Below, piece by piece: positions 56,401 through 64,000 of a DNA stretch of 64,000 nt (positions are counted from its first letter, which is position 1; every line of letters starts with the position of its first letter). Source of the stretch: Acidobacteriota bacterium (lineage in GTDB: Bacteria > Acidobacteriota > Terriglobia > Bryobacterales > UBA6623); NCBI GenBank assembly GCA_016125275.1, contig WGMB01000011.1:1-64000 (forward strand), given 5' to 3'. The translations under genes were made by a program, and so were the position numbers. Below the pieces are notes generated by a model. The model was not told the DNA's origin, did not search any database, and worked only from the letters and a program-made list of their open reading frames with translations.

Positions 56401-59400
56401 TCCGTGCGCTTCCGCGAGCCGCTGGTCTTCCGCGAGGGCCAAGCGGAGACCGTGCAACTGGTGCTGACGCCGGACGGCGACGGCGAGATGCGTTTTGAGA
56501 TTCGGCGGCGCGCCGGCGACGAGGACTGGCGGCTGCACGCGCTGGGCCGAGTGAAGGCCGGCGAGCCCTTCGCGCCCGCGGCCCCGCAGTCGATCGAGGC
56601 GCTCCAGGCGCTGTGTCCGGAAGAGATCGCGCCGGAGGACTACTACGAGCGCTTCCGGCGGCGGGGGCTGGAGTACGGCCCGGCGTTTCGGGCGCTCCAG
56701 AGCCTGCGGCGCGCCCCCGGCGAGGCCGTGGCGCGCGTGGAGCTTCGCCAGCAACAGGCGGCCGAGGCCGAAAGCCACCATTGCCACCCGTGCCTGCTCG
56801 ACGCCGCGCTGCAGGCGATGGCGGCGGGGGTTGACGACGCCTTTGCCGACCAGGGCGCGGGCATCCCGATCGGCGTCGAGCGCTACTGCGTCTATCGCAA
56901 GCCGCAGGGGCCGGTCTGGAGCCACTCCGTCGTCCGCCGCAACCCGGACGGCTCAGGCGTCGCCGGCGACGCTCAGTTGCTCGATGACTCCGGCGAGCTG
57001 CTCGTCGAGGTCCAGGGTCTGCGCGTCCAGCAGGTGCGCGACCAGGCGTCTGCGGTGCCGGCAACCGACTCAAGGCGAGCGCTCTACGAGACGGTCTGGC
57101 GGGAGCAGGCGCTTCCGGCCGCCGGCGACGGGGAGCGGAGCTGGGCGATTGTGGGCGAGGGGGACGGCCTGGCGGCGCGGTTGGCGGCGACGCTCGAAGC
57201 ATCTGGAGACCGCTGCTCGAGGCTGGGCGCGGAGCAAGCGGCCGAGGCGGGCTGCTCCGACGTGGTGAGCCTGCAAGCGCTGGACGCCGGGTCGGCTCTG
57301 GAGGTCTGCGCGGAGGCCCTGACGCTGGTCCAGGCGCTCGGCGACCGGCCGTCGCCGCCTCGGCTGTGGCTGGTTACGCGGGGGGCGCAAACGACCGGCG
57401 CGGAGGAGGTTCCGCCGTCGGTCGAGCAGGCGGCGCTGTGGGGCTTCGGGGCGACCGTCGCCTCGGAATCCCCCGAGTTGCGCTGCACGCGCGTGGACTT
57501 GGACCCGGCTGCGGACGCGGACTTGGCCAGCACGCTGGCCGCCGAGTTGCGCTCGGCGAGCGCCGAGGACCGGATCGCTTGGCGCGGCGGCGTGCGCTGG
57601 GTGGAGCGGCTGGTTCCGCGCGCCAAGGCCGCCGAAGCCGGCGCGGTTCGGCTGCAACAGACCCAACCGGGCGTGCTGAGCGGGCTCGCCTTCCGCCCTG
57701 TGGAAAGAGTCGCCCCCGGCCCCGGGCAGATCGAGATTCGGGTGCGCGCCACCGGGCTCAATTTCCGCGACGTGCTCAACGCCCTGGGCCTCTACCCGGG
57801 CGAGGCCGGGCCGCTGGGCGACGAGGGCTCCGGAACGGTGGTCGCCGTGGGGGCGGGCGTCGAGGGCGTGCGGCTCGGCGATGAGGTGATCGCGCTGGCT
57901 TCAGGCAGCTTTGCGACCTTCGTCACGACCGAAGCCGCGTTTGCAGTGAAGCGACCGGCGAGCTTGACCGCGGAGGTCGGCGCAGGCGTCCCGATCGCGT
58001 TCCTGACGGCCCTGTACGGGCTGCGGACGCTGGCGCGGGTGCAGCCGCGCGAGCGCGTGCTGATCCATGCCGCCGCCGGCGGGGTGGGGCTGGCGGCCGT
58101 GCGAATCGCCCAGCGCCTGGGCGCGGAGGTGTTCGCCACGGCGGGCAGCCCCGAGAAGCGAGCCTTCCTGCAAGCGCAAGGCGTGCGCCACGTGTTCGAC
58201 TCCCGCTCCACGGCGTTCGGCGACGAGATTCTGGCGGTCACCGGCGGGGCCGGGGTGCAGGCCGTCCTCAACTCGCTCGGACCGGAACACATCCGCAGGA
58301 GCCTGGAGATCCTGCCGCCCGGCGGCCGATTCGTGGAGATCGGCAAGCGCGACATTCTGACGACCGCCGAGGCGGCGGCGGTGAACCCGGCCGCCGAGTA
58401 CACAGCGTTCCAGTTGGGAGAGCTGATGCAGGCCCAGCCGGCGCTCGTGGGAGAGTTGCTGGAGGAGATCGTCAGCGACCTCAGCGAAGGACGCCTCGAG
58501 CCGCTTCCGCAGCGGAACTTCGCGGCGGGCCGCGCGGCGGACGCCTTCCGCTTCATGGCGCAGGCGCGCCAGATCGGTAAGCTCGTCGTCCAAGCCCAGG
58601 TCGCCGAGCCGCCGCGCATTCAGCCCGACGCGACCTACCTCATCACCGGCGGACTGGGCGCGCTGGGGCTGCATGCGGCCCGCCGGCTGGCCGCGCGCGG
58701 CGCCCGCCATCTGGCGCTGGTGGGGCGGCGCGGGCCCGGCGCAGAGGCGGAAGCCGCGATCGAGAAGCTGCGCGCCGCCGGCGTGGACGTGCGGGTGTTT
58801 TCCGCCGATGTGGCCGTCCGGGCGGAGATGGAGGCGGTCTTGGCCGCGATCGACGCCGGCCCGGCGCCGCTGCGAGGCGTGCTGCATACGGCGGGCGTGC
58901 TCGACGACGGCTTGTTGCCGCAGCAAACCCGCGAACGCTTTGCCCAGACGCTGGCGCCCAAGACGCTCGGGGCGCGCTGGCTGGACGAGTTGACCCGCGA
59001 CCGGCGTCTCGACTTCTTCGTGCTGTACTCCTCGATCGTCGCCCTGGCCGGGACCAAGGGGCAGTCCGCGTACGCCGCGGCCAACGCCTACCTGGACGCC
59101 CTGGCCCACGCACGGCAGGCGCAAGGGCTGCCGGCGCTGAGCGTCAACTGGGGCGCCTGGGCCGAAGCGGGCATGGCCGCGCGGGTTTCGGCGCGGGATC
59201 GGCGCCGCTGGGCCGAGCAGGGCATCGCGATGATCGAGCCCGAGCAGGGCATGGCGGCGCTCGAAGAGCTGCTAGCCGCCGGCGTTGCGCAGGCGGCGGT
59301 GCTGCCGATCGACTGGGTACGCTTTCTGGGGCAGTACACGGAACCGCTGCAGGCGCCGCCGCTCTACGCCGAGCTGCGCCGCTCGAAGGTTTCGGCGAAT

Positions 59401-59862
59401 CCCCAAGGGACCGCCAAATCCGCCGCGCCGACGCTGCTCGACGAGCTGCGGCGGGAGGCGCTGCCGCAGAAACGTCGCCAACGGCTGGAAGGCTTTGTGC
59501 GCGGGCGGGTGGCGCAAGTGCTCGGGCTGGGCGCCGGGGAGGCGATCGATGGGGCCCAGCCGATCCGCGAGCTCGGGCTGGATTCGCTGATGGCGGTCGA
59601 GATCCGCAACGCCTTAGGCGCGCCATTCGGCGAGGCGCTGCCGGTCTCGTTGCTGTACGACTACCCCACCGTAGAGGCGCTGACGGATTACCTATCCCAG
59701 CGCTTCGCCGAGCCCGAGGAGCCGGCTGCGCCGAGCGAGCCGGCAGCCGAAGCAGCGGCCGAGGCCGGCGTTCCGTCGCCGGATCGAGCCTTGGTGGAAC
59801 AGGCCTCCGAGGACGAGGCCGAGGCGCTCTTGCTCAAGGAGCTCGAGGCGCTGAACTTCTAA
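53398..59862 (+). CDS. PKS module KS-AT-DH-ER-KR-ACP (fully reducing)
   Basis: 2154 residues; TTG start at 53398, overlapping the previous stop by 8 bp (MSEPQDL). An N-terminal docking helix (RLQSAVVALKKLQAQ) precedes KS ~35-460 (C208 in TACASAL), AT ~567-860 (Ser662; HAFHS at 762-766, malonyl type), DH ~935-1210 (H968 in HGVRGTAVLP, D1135), a structural KR part, ER ~1427-1735 (NADPH loop HAAAGGVGLAAV near 1557), KR ~1745-1930 (Y1892; LDD, B-type) and ACP (Ser2063). All three reductive domains look intact, so the added malonyl unit would become a saturated methylene. The C-terminal SEDEAEALLLKELEAL is probably the docking tail for the next protein. Confidence 0.95.
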   Translation: MSEPQDLHRARLQSAVVALKKLQAQVDAADRAQREPIAILGAGCRIPGGVDGPEAYWRLLCDGVDTAGELPADRWDAAPLLDEAPYTPGKMFTRSGNYLRDIAGFDPQFFGIAPREALSLDPQQRLLLEVSWEALENAALAPDQLSGSQTGVFVGMSVDDYAQFHLRSGNLADIDAYTCSGAGLCFGAGRISYVLGLHGPCMNIDTACASALTAVHLACQSLRSRECDLALAGGINLILTPEVAVGMSALRALSPDGRCKAFDAAADGFGRGEGCAMVTLKRLSDAVAAGDPILAVILGSSINHDGPSGGLMVPNGLAQEALLRDALARAAVQPQEVQYIEAHGTGTALGDPIELEALQAALGAGRTPENPLLVGSVKTNIGHLEAASGVAGLLKVALALDRREIPPHLHFATPSPHIPWERMAVEVPTQRRPWPEPRARRVAGVSAFGMSGTNVHVVVGEAPPMSVPVSVSEPAPERPLHLLRLSAKTPQALLEMASQWSEFLRERPEADFADVCFTANTGRAQFAHRLTVVAGDSAEAQQKLAAYGRGEEATGVASRRTERSERPKVAFLFTGQGGQYVGMGRRLYETQPTFRAALEQCDEILRPLLERPLLSVLYPPPGEVSPIDETAYTQPALFALEYALAELWRAWGVQPAAALGHSIGEYAAACAAGMLGLEDGLRLVAARGRLMQALPPDGAMAAVFVGEAQAMAAIRPYPAELSIAAVNGPAETVLSGSAERLEQVLAEFEASGVKAKRLSVSHAFHSPRIEPMLDEFQRLAAGVRYQEPRFPVLSNLTGAELRPAELEGGDYWRRHARGTVRFMAGVEALHAQGFGIFVEAGPRPSLAGLGRQVLPDAPALWLASLRKDQDDWKPLLASLSALHLHGVPVDWRGFDRGYPRRRLALPTYPFQRTRFWTERARPASAATGAAAETGALHPLVQRRVALPLREKVFESVLRADAPSYLAEHGVRGTAVLPGTAYLEMALEGARQVWGEGAHALESVRFREPLVFREGQAETVQLVLTPDGDGEMRFEIRRRAGDEDWRLHALGRVKAGEPFAPAAPQSIEALQALCPEEIAPEDYYERFRRRGLEYGPAFRALQSLRRAPGEAVARVELRQQQAAEAESHHCHPCLLDAALQAMAAGVDDAFADQGAGIPIGVERYCVYRKPQGPVWSHSVVRRNPDGSGVAGDAQLLDDSGELLVEVQGLRVQQVRDQASAVPATDSRRALYETVWREQALPAAGDGERSWAIVGEGDGLAARLAATLEASGDRCSRLGAEQAAEAGCSDVVSLQALDAGSALEVCAEALTLVQALGDRPSPPRLWLVTRGAQTTGAEEVPPSVEQAALWGFGATVASESPELRCTRVDLDPAADADLASTLAAELRSASAEDRIAWRGGVRWVERLVPRAKAAEAGAVRLQQTQPGVLSGLAFRPVERVAPGPGQIEIRVRATGLNFRDVLNALGLYPGEAGPLGDEGSGTVVAVGAGVEGVRLGDEVIALASGSFATFVTTEAAFAVKRPASLTAEVGAGVPIAFLTALYGLRTLARVQPRERVLIHAAAGGVGLAAVRIAQRLGAEVFATAGSPEKRAFLQAQGVRHVFDSRSTAFGDEILAVTGGAGVQAVLNSLGPEHIRRSLEILPPGGRFVEIGKRDILTTAEAAAVNPAAEYTAFQLGELMQAQPALVGELLEEIVSDLSEGRLEPLPQRNFAAGRAADAFRFMAQARQIGKLVVQAQVAEPPRIQPDATYLITGGLGALGLHAARRLAARGARHLALVGRRGPGAEAEAAIEKLRAAGVDVRVFSADVAVRAEMEAVLAAIDAGPAPLRGVLHTAGVLDDGLLPQQTRERFAQTLAPKTLGARWLDELTRDRRLDFFVLYSSIVALAGTKGQSAYAAANAYLDALAHARQAQGLPALSVNWGAWAEAGMAARVSARDRRRWAEQGIAMIEPEQGMAALEELLAAGVAQAAVLPIDWVRFLGQYTEPLQAPPLYAELRRSKVSANPQGTAKSAAPTLLDELRREALPQKRRQRLEGFVRGRVAQVLGLGAGEAIDGAQPIRELGLDSLMAVEIRNALGAPFGEALPVSLLYDYPTVEALTDYLSQRFAEPEEPAAPSEPAAEAAAEAGVPSPDRALVEQASEDEAEALLLKELEALNF

Positions 59863-59875
59863 GCGGCCGGCTGGT

Positions 59876-62800
59876 ATGGATCAGGGGAAAGGCATCGTGA
59901 ATCCCGGCTCGGAGCCGTTGTCGCCGCTCAAGCGCGCACTGATCGCGTTGCAGGAGCTGCGCGCCCGCCTCGACAGCGCCGAGTCGGCCAAGCGCGAGCC
60001 CATCGCCATCGTCGGCGCCGGTTGCCGCTTCCCCGGCGGCGTGACGGACCTCGACAGCTACTGGCGGCTGCTGCAGGGCGGCGTGGACGCCATCACCGAG
60101 ATTCCCGCCGAGCGCTGGGACGTGGACGCCTATTACGACCCCGACCCGACGGCTCCGGGCAAGATGGCGACGCGCTGCGGCGGTTTCCTCGACGGCGTCG
60201 ACCGGTTCGACCCGGCCTTCTTCGGCGTTTCGCCGCGGGAGGCCGTGAGCATGGACCCGCAGCAGCGATTGCTGCTCGAAGTCGCCTGGGAGGCGCTGGA
60301 GAACGCCGGGATTCCGGCGCAAAAGCTGGCGCGCAGCCGCACCGGCGTGTTCGTGGGGATCTGCAGCAACGACTACCTGCGCCATCACCTCAGCGGGCCG
60401 GAGCAGCTCGACGCCTACATCAGCAGCGGTAACGCCCACAGCATTGCCGCGGGCCGCCTCTCCTACACGCTGGGGCTGCAGGGGCCCTGCATGGCGATCG
60501 ACACGGCCTGCTCGTCGTCGCTGGTGGCGGTGCATCTGGCGGTGCAGAGCCTGCGCACGGGCGAGAGCGAGTTGGCGCTGGCCGGCGGGGTGAACCTGAT
60601 CCTGGCGCCGGACGGAACCGTGGCGCTCTCGCAGGCGCAGATGCTGGCGCCCGACGGACGTTGCCGCACCTTCGACGCCGCCGCGGCGGGCTACGGACGC
60701 AGCGAAGGCTGCGGCGTGGTGGTCCTCAAGCGCCTCGCGGACGCCCAGCGCGACCAGGACCGCATTCTGGCAGTGATCCGCGGCTCGGCGGTCAACCAGG
60801 ACGGACGCAGCAATGGCCTGACGGCGCCCAACGGACTGGCTCAGCAGGAGGTGATTCGCGCCGCGCTGGCCAACGCCGGCGTGGACGCCTCCGAGATCGG
60901 CTACATCGAGACCCACGGGACCGGCACGGCGCTGGGCGACCCGATGGAGGTCGAGGCGCTGCAAGCGGTGTTCGGCCGGGGCCGATCGAGCGATAAACCG
61001 CTGCTGCTGGGCTCGGTGAAGACGAATTTCGGCCACCTGGAGACGGCGGCCGGAGTGGCCGGGCTGCTGAAGGCGGCCCTGGCGCTGCGGCACGGGGAAA
61101 TTCCGCCGCACCTGCACCTGCACAACCCGAGCCCGCACATTCCGTGGGAGCGGCTGCCGATGGCCGTCCCGACGCGGCCGACCGCTTGGCCCGGGACTCG
61201 GCTGGCGGGCGCCAGCTCGTTCGGCTACAGCGGTACGAACGCCCACCTGGTGCTGGAGGCCCCGCCGGAGGAACCGGCGCCGCCCACGAGCGCCCCGGAG
61301 AGGCCGCGGCACATCCTGGCCCTGTCAGCCCGCCATCCGGAGAGCCTGCGCGCACTGGCCGAGGCCCACGCGGAAAAGCTGGCCCAGCCCGGCGCTTCCC
61401 TGCCCGACCTGGCCTACACAGCCAACGCCGGCCGGGCGCACTGGGCCCACCGGCTGGCGGTCTCCGGCGTGTCGCCGGAAGACGTCCGCCGCAAGCTGCT
61501 CCAGTGGCTCGCCGGCGAGACGCCGAAGGGCGTCCGCGGCGGCGAGCGCCGGGACGCCAAGCCGCCCTCGGTCGGCTTTTTGCTGACCGGGCAGGGCGCG
61601 CAGTACGCCGGCATGGGCCGGCGCTTGTATGAGACCGAGCCGGTCTTCCGGGCGGCGCTCGAGCGCTGCGACGCCATCGCACGGCCGCTGCTGGCCCGGC
61701 CCCTGCTCGAAGTCCTGTTCGCGGACGACGCCGGCGGGCTGATCGACCGGACGGACTACACCCAACCCGCTCTATTTGCTCTGGAGTACGCCCTGGCGCA
61801 GATGTGGCAGAGCTGGGGCGTGCGTCCGGCGGCGCTGCTGGGGCACAGCATCGGCGAGTATGTAGCGGCCTGCCTGGCGGGCGTCTTCAGCCTGGAGGAC
61901 GGACTGCGGCTCGTGGCGGCCCGGGGCCGGCTGATGCAGGAGCTGGCCGCCGACGGCGCCATGGCGGCGGTCTTCGCGCCGGAGTCCGCGGTGACCGCCG
62001 CGATCGAGCCGTTTGCCGGCCGCCTGTCGCCGGCCGCCGTCAACGGCCCGGCCGAGGTGGTGATCTCCGGCGAACGCTCGGCGCTCGAGCAGGCGCTGGC
62101 GGCGTTGCAGGCGCAGGGCGTCCGCACCAAGCCGCTGCAGGTCTCCCAGGCCTTCCACTCGCCGCTGCTCGAGCCGATGCTCGGCGCCTTCGAGGCGGTC
62201 GCCGCCGAGGTCCGCTACGCCCCGCCGCAACTCGTGGTCATTTCGAACCTCACCGGCCGCCGCGCCGAAGAGGACGATTTGTGCACGCCGGGCTATTGGG
62301 TGCGGCAGACGCGCTCGGCCGTGCGCTTCGCGGACGGGGTCCGGGCGCTGGCGGACGAGGGCTGCGAGACGCTGCTCGAGATCGGCCCGCGCGCGACGCT
62401 GCTGGGGTTGGCGCAGCAGAATCTGACCGATCGGGAGATTTTTGGGGCGGCCTCGTTGCGGCCGGGCCAGGACGACTGGGAGCAAGCGCTCGACAGCCTG
62501 GGGGCGCTTTACGCGCAGGGCGTGGACGTGGACTGGGAGGCCTTGGACCGAGGCCGCGACCGGCGGCGCGTCGACGCGCCGCTGTACCCCTTTAACCGCC
62601 AGCGCTACTGGCCCGCTCCGTCGCGAGCCGCGACGCGGTCCGGAGGCGACGCGAGCCGCCAGCCGCTGCTCGACAGCCGCTTGACGCTGCCGCTGCGGGA
62701 GCAGGTGTTCGAGAGCCGCTTCTTCGCCGACGCGCCGGCCTACCTGAGCGACCATCGCATCCAGGGCTTGCCCGTGGCGCCCGGGGCGCTCTATCTGGAG

Positions 62801-64000
62801 CTGGCCTTGGAAGCTGCCGTGGAGTCGCTGGGGCCCGGGCCGCGCGCCTTGCTGGACATCCGCTTCGAGGAGCCTTTGCCGCTACAGGCCGCCGAGGGCG
62901 AGGCGCTGGACACCGTTCTTTCGCCGGATTCCGATGCGTTCCAGGTGTTTCGGCGCGCGCCGGCCGAATCCGGCCCCGGCGGCGCCTGGCGGACGTTGGC
63001 GAGCGGCCGGCTCGCGGCGCACCCGGCCACGCCTTCGGCCGAGCCGCCGGACGCGGTTCGCGAACGCTGCCCGCAGGCGCTCGACCCGCAGGCGTACTAC
63101 CGTCGGCTGGCTGCGCTGGGGCTCGACTACGGGCCGCGGTTCCGGGGCTTGACCGAGCTCAACCTCGGCGCGGGCGAAGTCCTGGCGCGGGTGCGCCTGC
63201 CGGAGGCCCTGGCGGCCGAGGCGGAGCGCTACCAGTTCCACCCCGCCCTGCTCGACACCTGCCTGCAATCGCTGGGCGCGGCGTTGCTGGACGTGGAAGA
63301 CGAGGCGACGGACCACAGCTACGTGCTGGCGGGCGTCGCCGAGCTGCGGCTGCATCGGACGCCGGGGGCGAGCTTGCAGGTCCACGCACGGCTGCGGCGG
63401 GATTCCCGGGCCGAGGGTTCCGGCGACCGGGCGATTCGCGGCGATCTGACGATCTTCGACGAGGAAGGGGCCGTCGTCGCCGAAGCCCTGGGCGTGCGCG
63501 TGCAGCGGGTGGAGTCGGCCGCGCTGCGGCGCTCCGCCGGAGAGACCGCGGCGAACGTCGCGGATTGGTTTTACGGCGTCGAGTGGCGGGAGATTCAGCC
63601 GAGCGCGCCCGCCATCAGATCTGCTGGGGCGGAGGTCCCGTCGCCAGGGCTTGCCGTCGACCTTGGGCCGGTTCGCGAACGCTTCCAGCTCGACGCCTAC
63701 GAGGCGCTGCTGCCGGAGCTCGACGCCCTCTCGGGCGCTTGGGCGCGGGCCGCGCTGAACAAGCTGGGCTGGAGCCCCGGAAAGACGCCGGACGAGCTGG
63801 GCGTCGCCCCCGAGCACCGCCGGCTGTTCACTCGGATGGTCGCGATGCTCGCCGAGGACGATCGCCTGGGCCGAGCGGCCGACGCCGACCCGCTCGCCCT
63901 GCGCGCGGAGTTGGCGGCCCGCTTTCCGCCGTGCGGCCCGGAGCTGACGCTGCTGGAGCGTTGCGGCCTGCACTTGGCGGACGTGCTGCAGGGCAAGGTC
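59876..64000 (+). CDS. PKS module KS-AT-DH-(cMT start), truncated by window end
   Basis: The frame is open from ATG 59876 to the last base (1375 codons), so the 3' part lies outside. A docking helix ([15 protein letters not shown]) is followed by KS (~42-465, C212), AT (~565-860, Ser658; QAFHS at 758-762, a variant of malonyl-type HAFHS) and DH (~928-1190; H960 and D1127). Then comes a segment with [22 protein letters not shown] and ELTLLERCG. In my reading this is the entry part of a C-methyltransferase domain, so alpha-methylation is expected here. Domains beyond (KR, ACP and so on) are not visible. It starts 13 bp after the previous gene. Confidence 0.92.
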   Translation, partial: MDQGKGIVNPGSEPLSPLKRALIALQELRARLDSAESAKREPIAIVGAGCRFPGGVTDLDSYWRLLQGGVDAITEIPAERWDVDAYYDPDPTAPGKMATRCGGFLDGVDRFDPAFFGVSPREAVSMDPQQRLLLEVAWEALENAGIPAQKLARSRTGVFVGICSNDYLRHHLSGPEQLDAYISSGNAHSIAAGRLSYTLGLQGPCMAIDTACSSSLVAVHLAVQSLRTGESELALAGGVNLILAPDGTVALSQAQMLAPDGRCRTFDAAAAGYGRSEGCGVVVLKRLADAQRDQDRILAVIRGSAVNQDGRSNGLTAPNGLAQQEVIRAALANAGVDASEIGYIETHGTGTALGDPMEVEALQAVFGRGRSSDKPLLLGSVKTNFGHLETAAGVAGLLKAALALRHGEIPPHLHLHNPSPHIPWERLPMAVPTRPTAWPGTRLAGASSFGYSGTNAHLVLEAPPEEPAPPTSAPERPRHILALSARHPESLRALAEAHAEKLAQPGASLPDLAYTANAGRAHWAHRLAVSGVSPEDVRRKLLQWLAGETPKGVRGGERRDAKPPSVGFLLTGQGAQYAGMGRRLYETEPVFRAALERCDAIARPLLARPLLEVLFADDAGGLIDRTDYTQPALFALEYALAQMWQSWGVRPAALLGHSIGEYVAACLAGVFSLEDGLRLVAARGRLMQELAADGAMAAVFAPESAVTAAIEPFAGRLSPAAVNGPAEVVISGERSALEQALAALQAQGVRTKPLQVSQAFHSPLLEPMLGAFEAVAAEVRYAPPQLVVISNLTGRRAEEDDLCTPGYWVRQTRSAVRFADGVRALADEGCETLLEIGPRATLLGLAQQNLTDREIFGAASLRPGQDDWEQALDSLGALYAQGVDVDWEALDRGRDRRRVDAPLYPFNRQRYWPAPSRAATRSGGDASRQPLLDSRLTLPLREQVFESRFFADAPAYLSDHRIQGLPVAPGALYLELALEAAVESLGPGPRALLDIRFEEPLPLQAAEGEALDTVLSPDSDAFQVFRRAPAESGPGGAWRTLASGRLAAHPATPSAEPPDAVRERCPQALDPQAYYRRLAALGLDYGPRFRGLTELNLGAGEVLARVRLPEALAAEAERYQFHPALLDTCLQSLGAALLDVEDEATDHSYVLAGVAELRLHRTPGASLQVHARLRRDSRAEGSGDRAIRGDLTIFDEEGAVVAEALGVRVQRVESAALRRSAGETAANVADWFYGVEWREIQPSAPAIRSAGAEVPSPGLAVDLGPVRERFQLDAYEALLPELDALSGAWARAALNKLGWSPGKTPDELGVAPEHRRLFTRMVAMLAEDDRLGRAADADPLALRAELAARFPPCGPELTLLERCGLHLADVLQGKV

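Noticed and set aside
53398-59862. Non-functional KS because of TACASAL in place of TACSSSL
   Set aside because: The catalytic Cys (C208) and the downstream HGTGT and NIGHLEA His residues remain; flanking Ser changes occur in active KS domains.

Overview
The window is GC-rich, densely coded DNA from a Gram-negative bacterium. The lpxA gene implies lipid A. The Kelch protein at 21796-23472 ends in a domain that resembles the Solibacter-type C-terminal module (TIGR03437 family), which is largely an Acidobacteriota feature. A block of hairpin-rich intergenic repeats fits the same group. My best guess is an acidobacterium of the Bryobacterales/Solibacterales kind. This is inferred from content, as the window holds no rRNA.

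Layout. 1-1906: 3' part of a tandem-TPR gene, then five copies of a ~100-bp hairpin repeat. 1907-9202: Kef-type antiporter, acyl-CoA dehydrogenase, zinc-ribbon coiled-coil protein, and a two-gene operon of an STT3/PglB-like oligosaccharyltransferase with a PglK/MsbA-like ABC exporter. 9345-11052: TadG-like von Willebrand A protein, a clear intrinsic terminator and tRNA-Arg(CCU). 11086-16371 (minus strand): TolB-like propeller protein, M19 dipeptidase, an SDR whose catalytic Lys is Arg, and hisG with hisZ. 16603-19487: korA-korB. 19583-25150: zincin-like protein, O-methyltransferase, BON-domain protein, Kelch protein, HExxH lipoprotein and lpxA. 25243-26321: DCC thioredoxin-like protein and a short lipoate-protein ligase.

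26339-35878 is a tightly packed nine-gene operon that I could not match to a described system. In order it encodes a DndA-like cysteine desulfurase, a GcvH-like lipoyl carrier, a COG0523 GTPase, a small Cys protein resembling the HdrA N-domain, a 2x[4Fe-4S] ferredoxin-like protein, a radical SAM protein, a DUF116-polyprenyl synthase fusion, a prenyltransferase-fold protein and a squalene/hopene-cyclase-like protein with the DxDD motif. The lipoate ligase diverges from it. The gene content suggests that sulfur, lipoyl, Fe-S and radical chemistry serve isoprenoid building and cyclisation.

38214-64000 is a hybrid PKS/NRPS locus that runs off the window: type II thioesterase, Sfp-type phosphopantetheinyl transferase, an IS630 remnant, and four collinear megasynthase genes. 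The assembly line reads ACP-KS-AT-AT-DH-KR-ACP, C-A(Gly)-nMT-PCP | KS-ACP | KS-AT-DH-ER-KR-ACP | KS-AT-DH-cMT(start). The tandem AT in module 1 and the missing AT in the KS-ACP protein are the notable oddities. An SGNH/TPR membrane protein lies between the two clusters.
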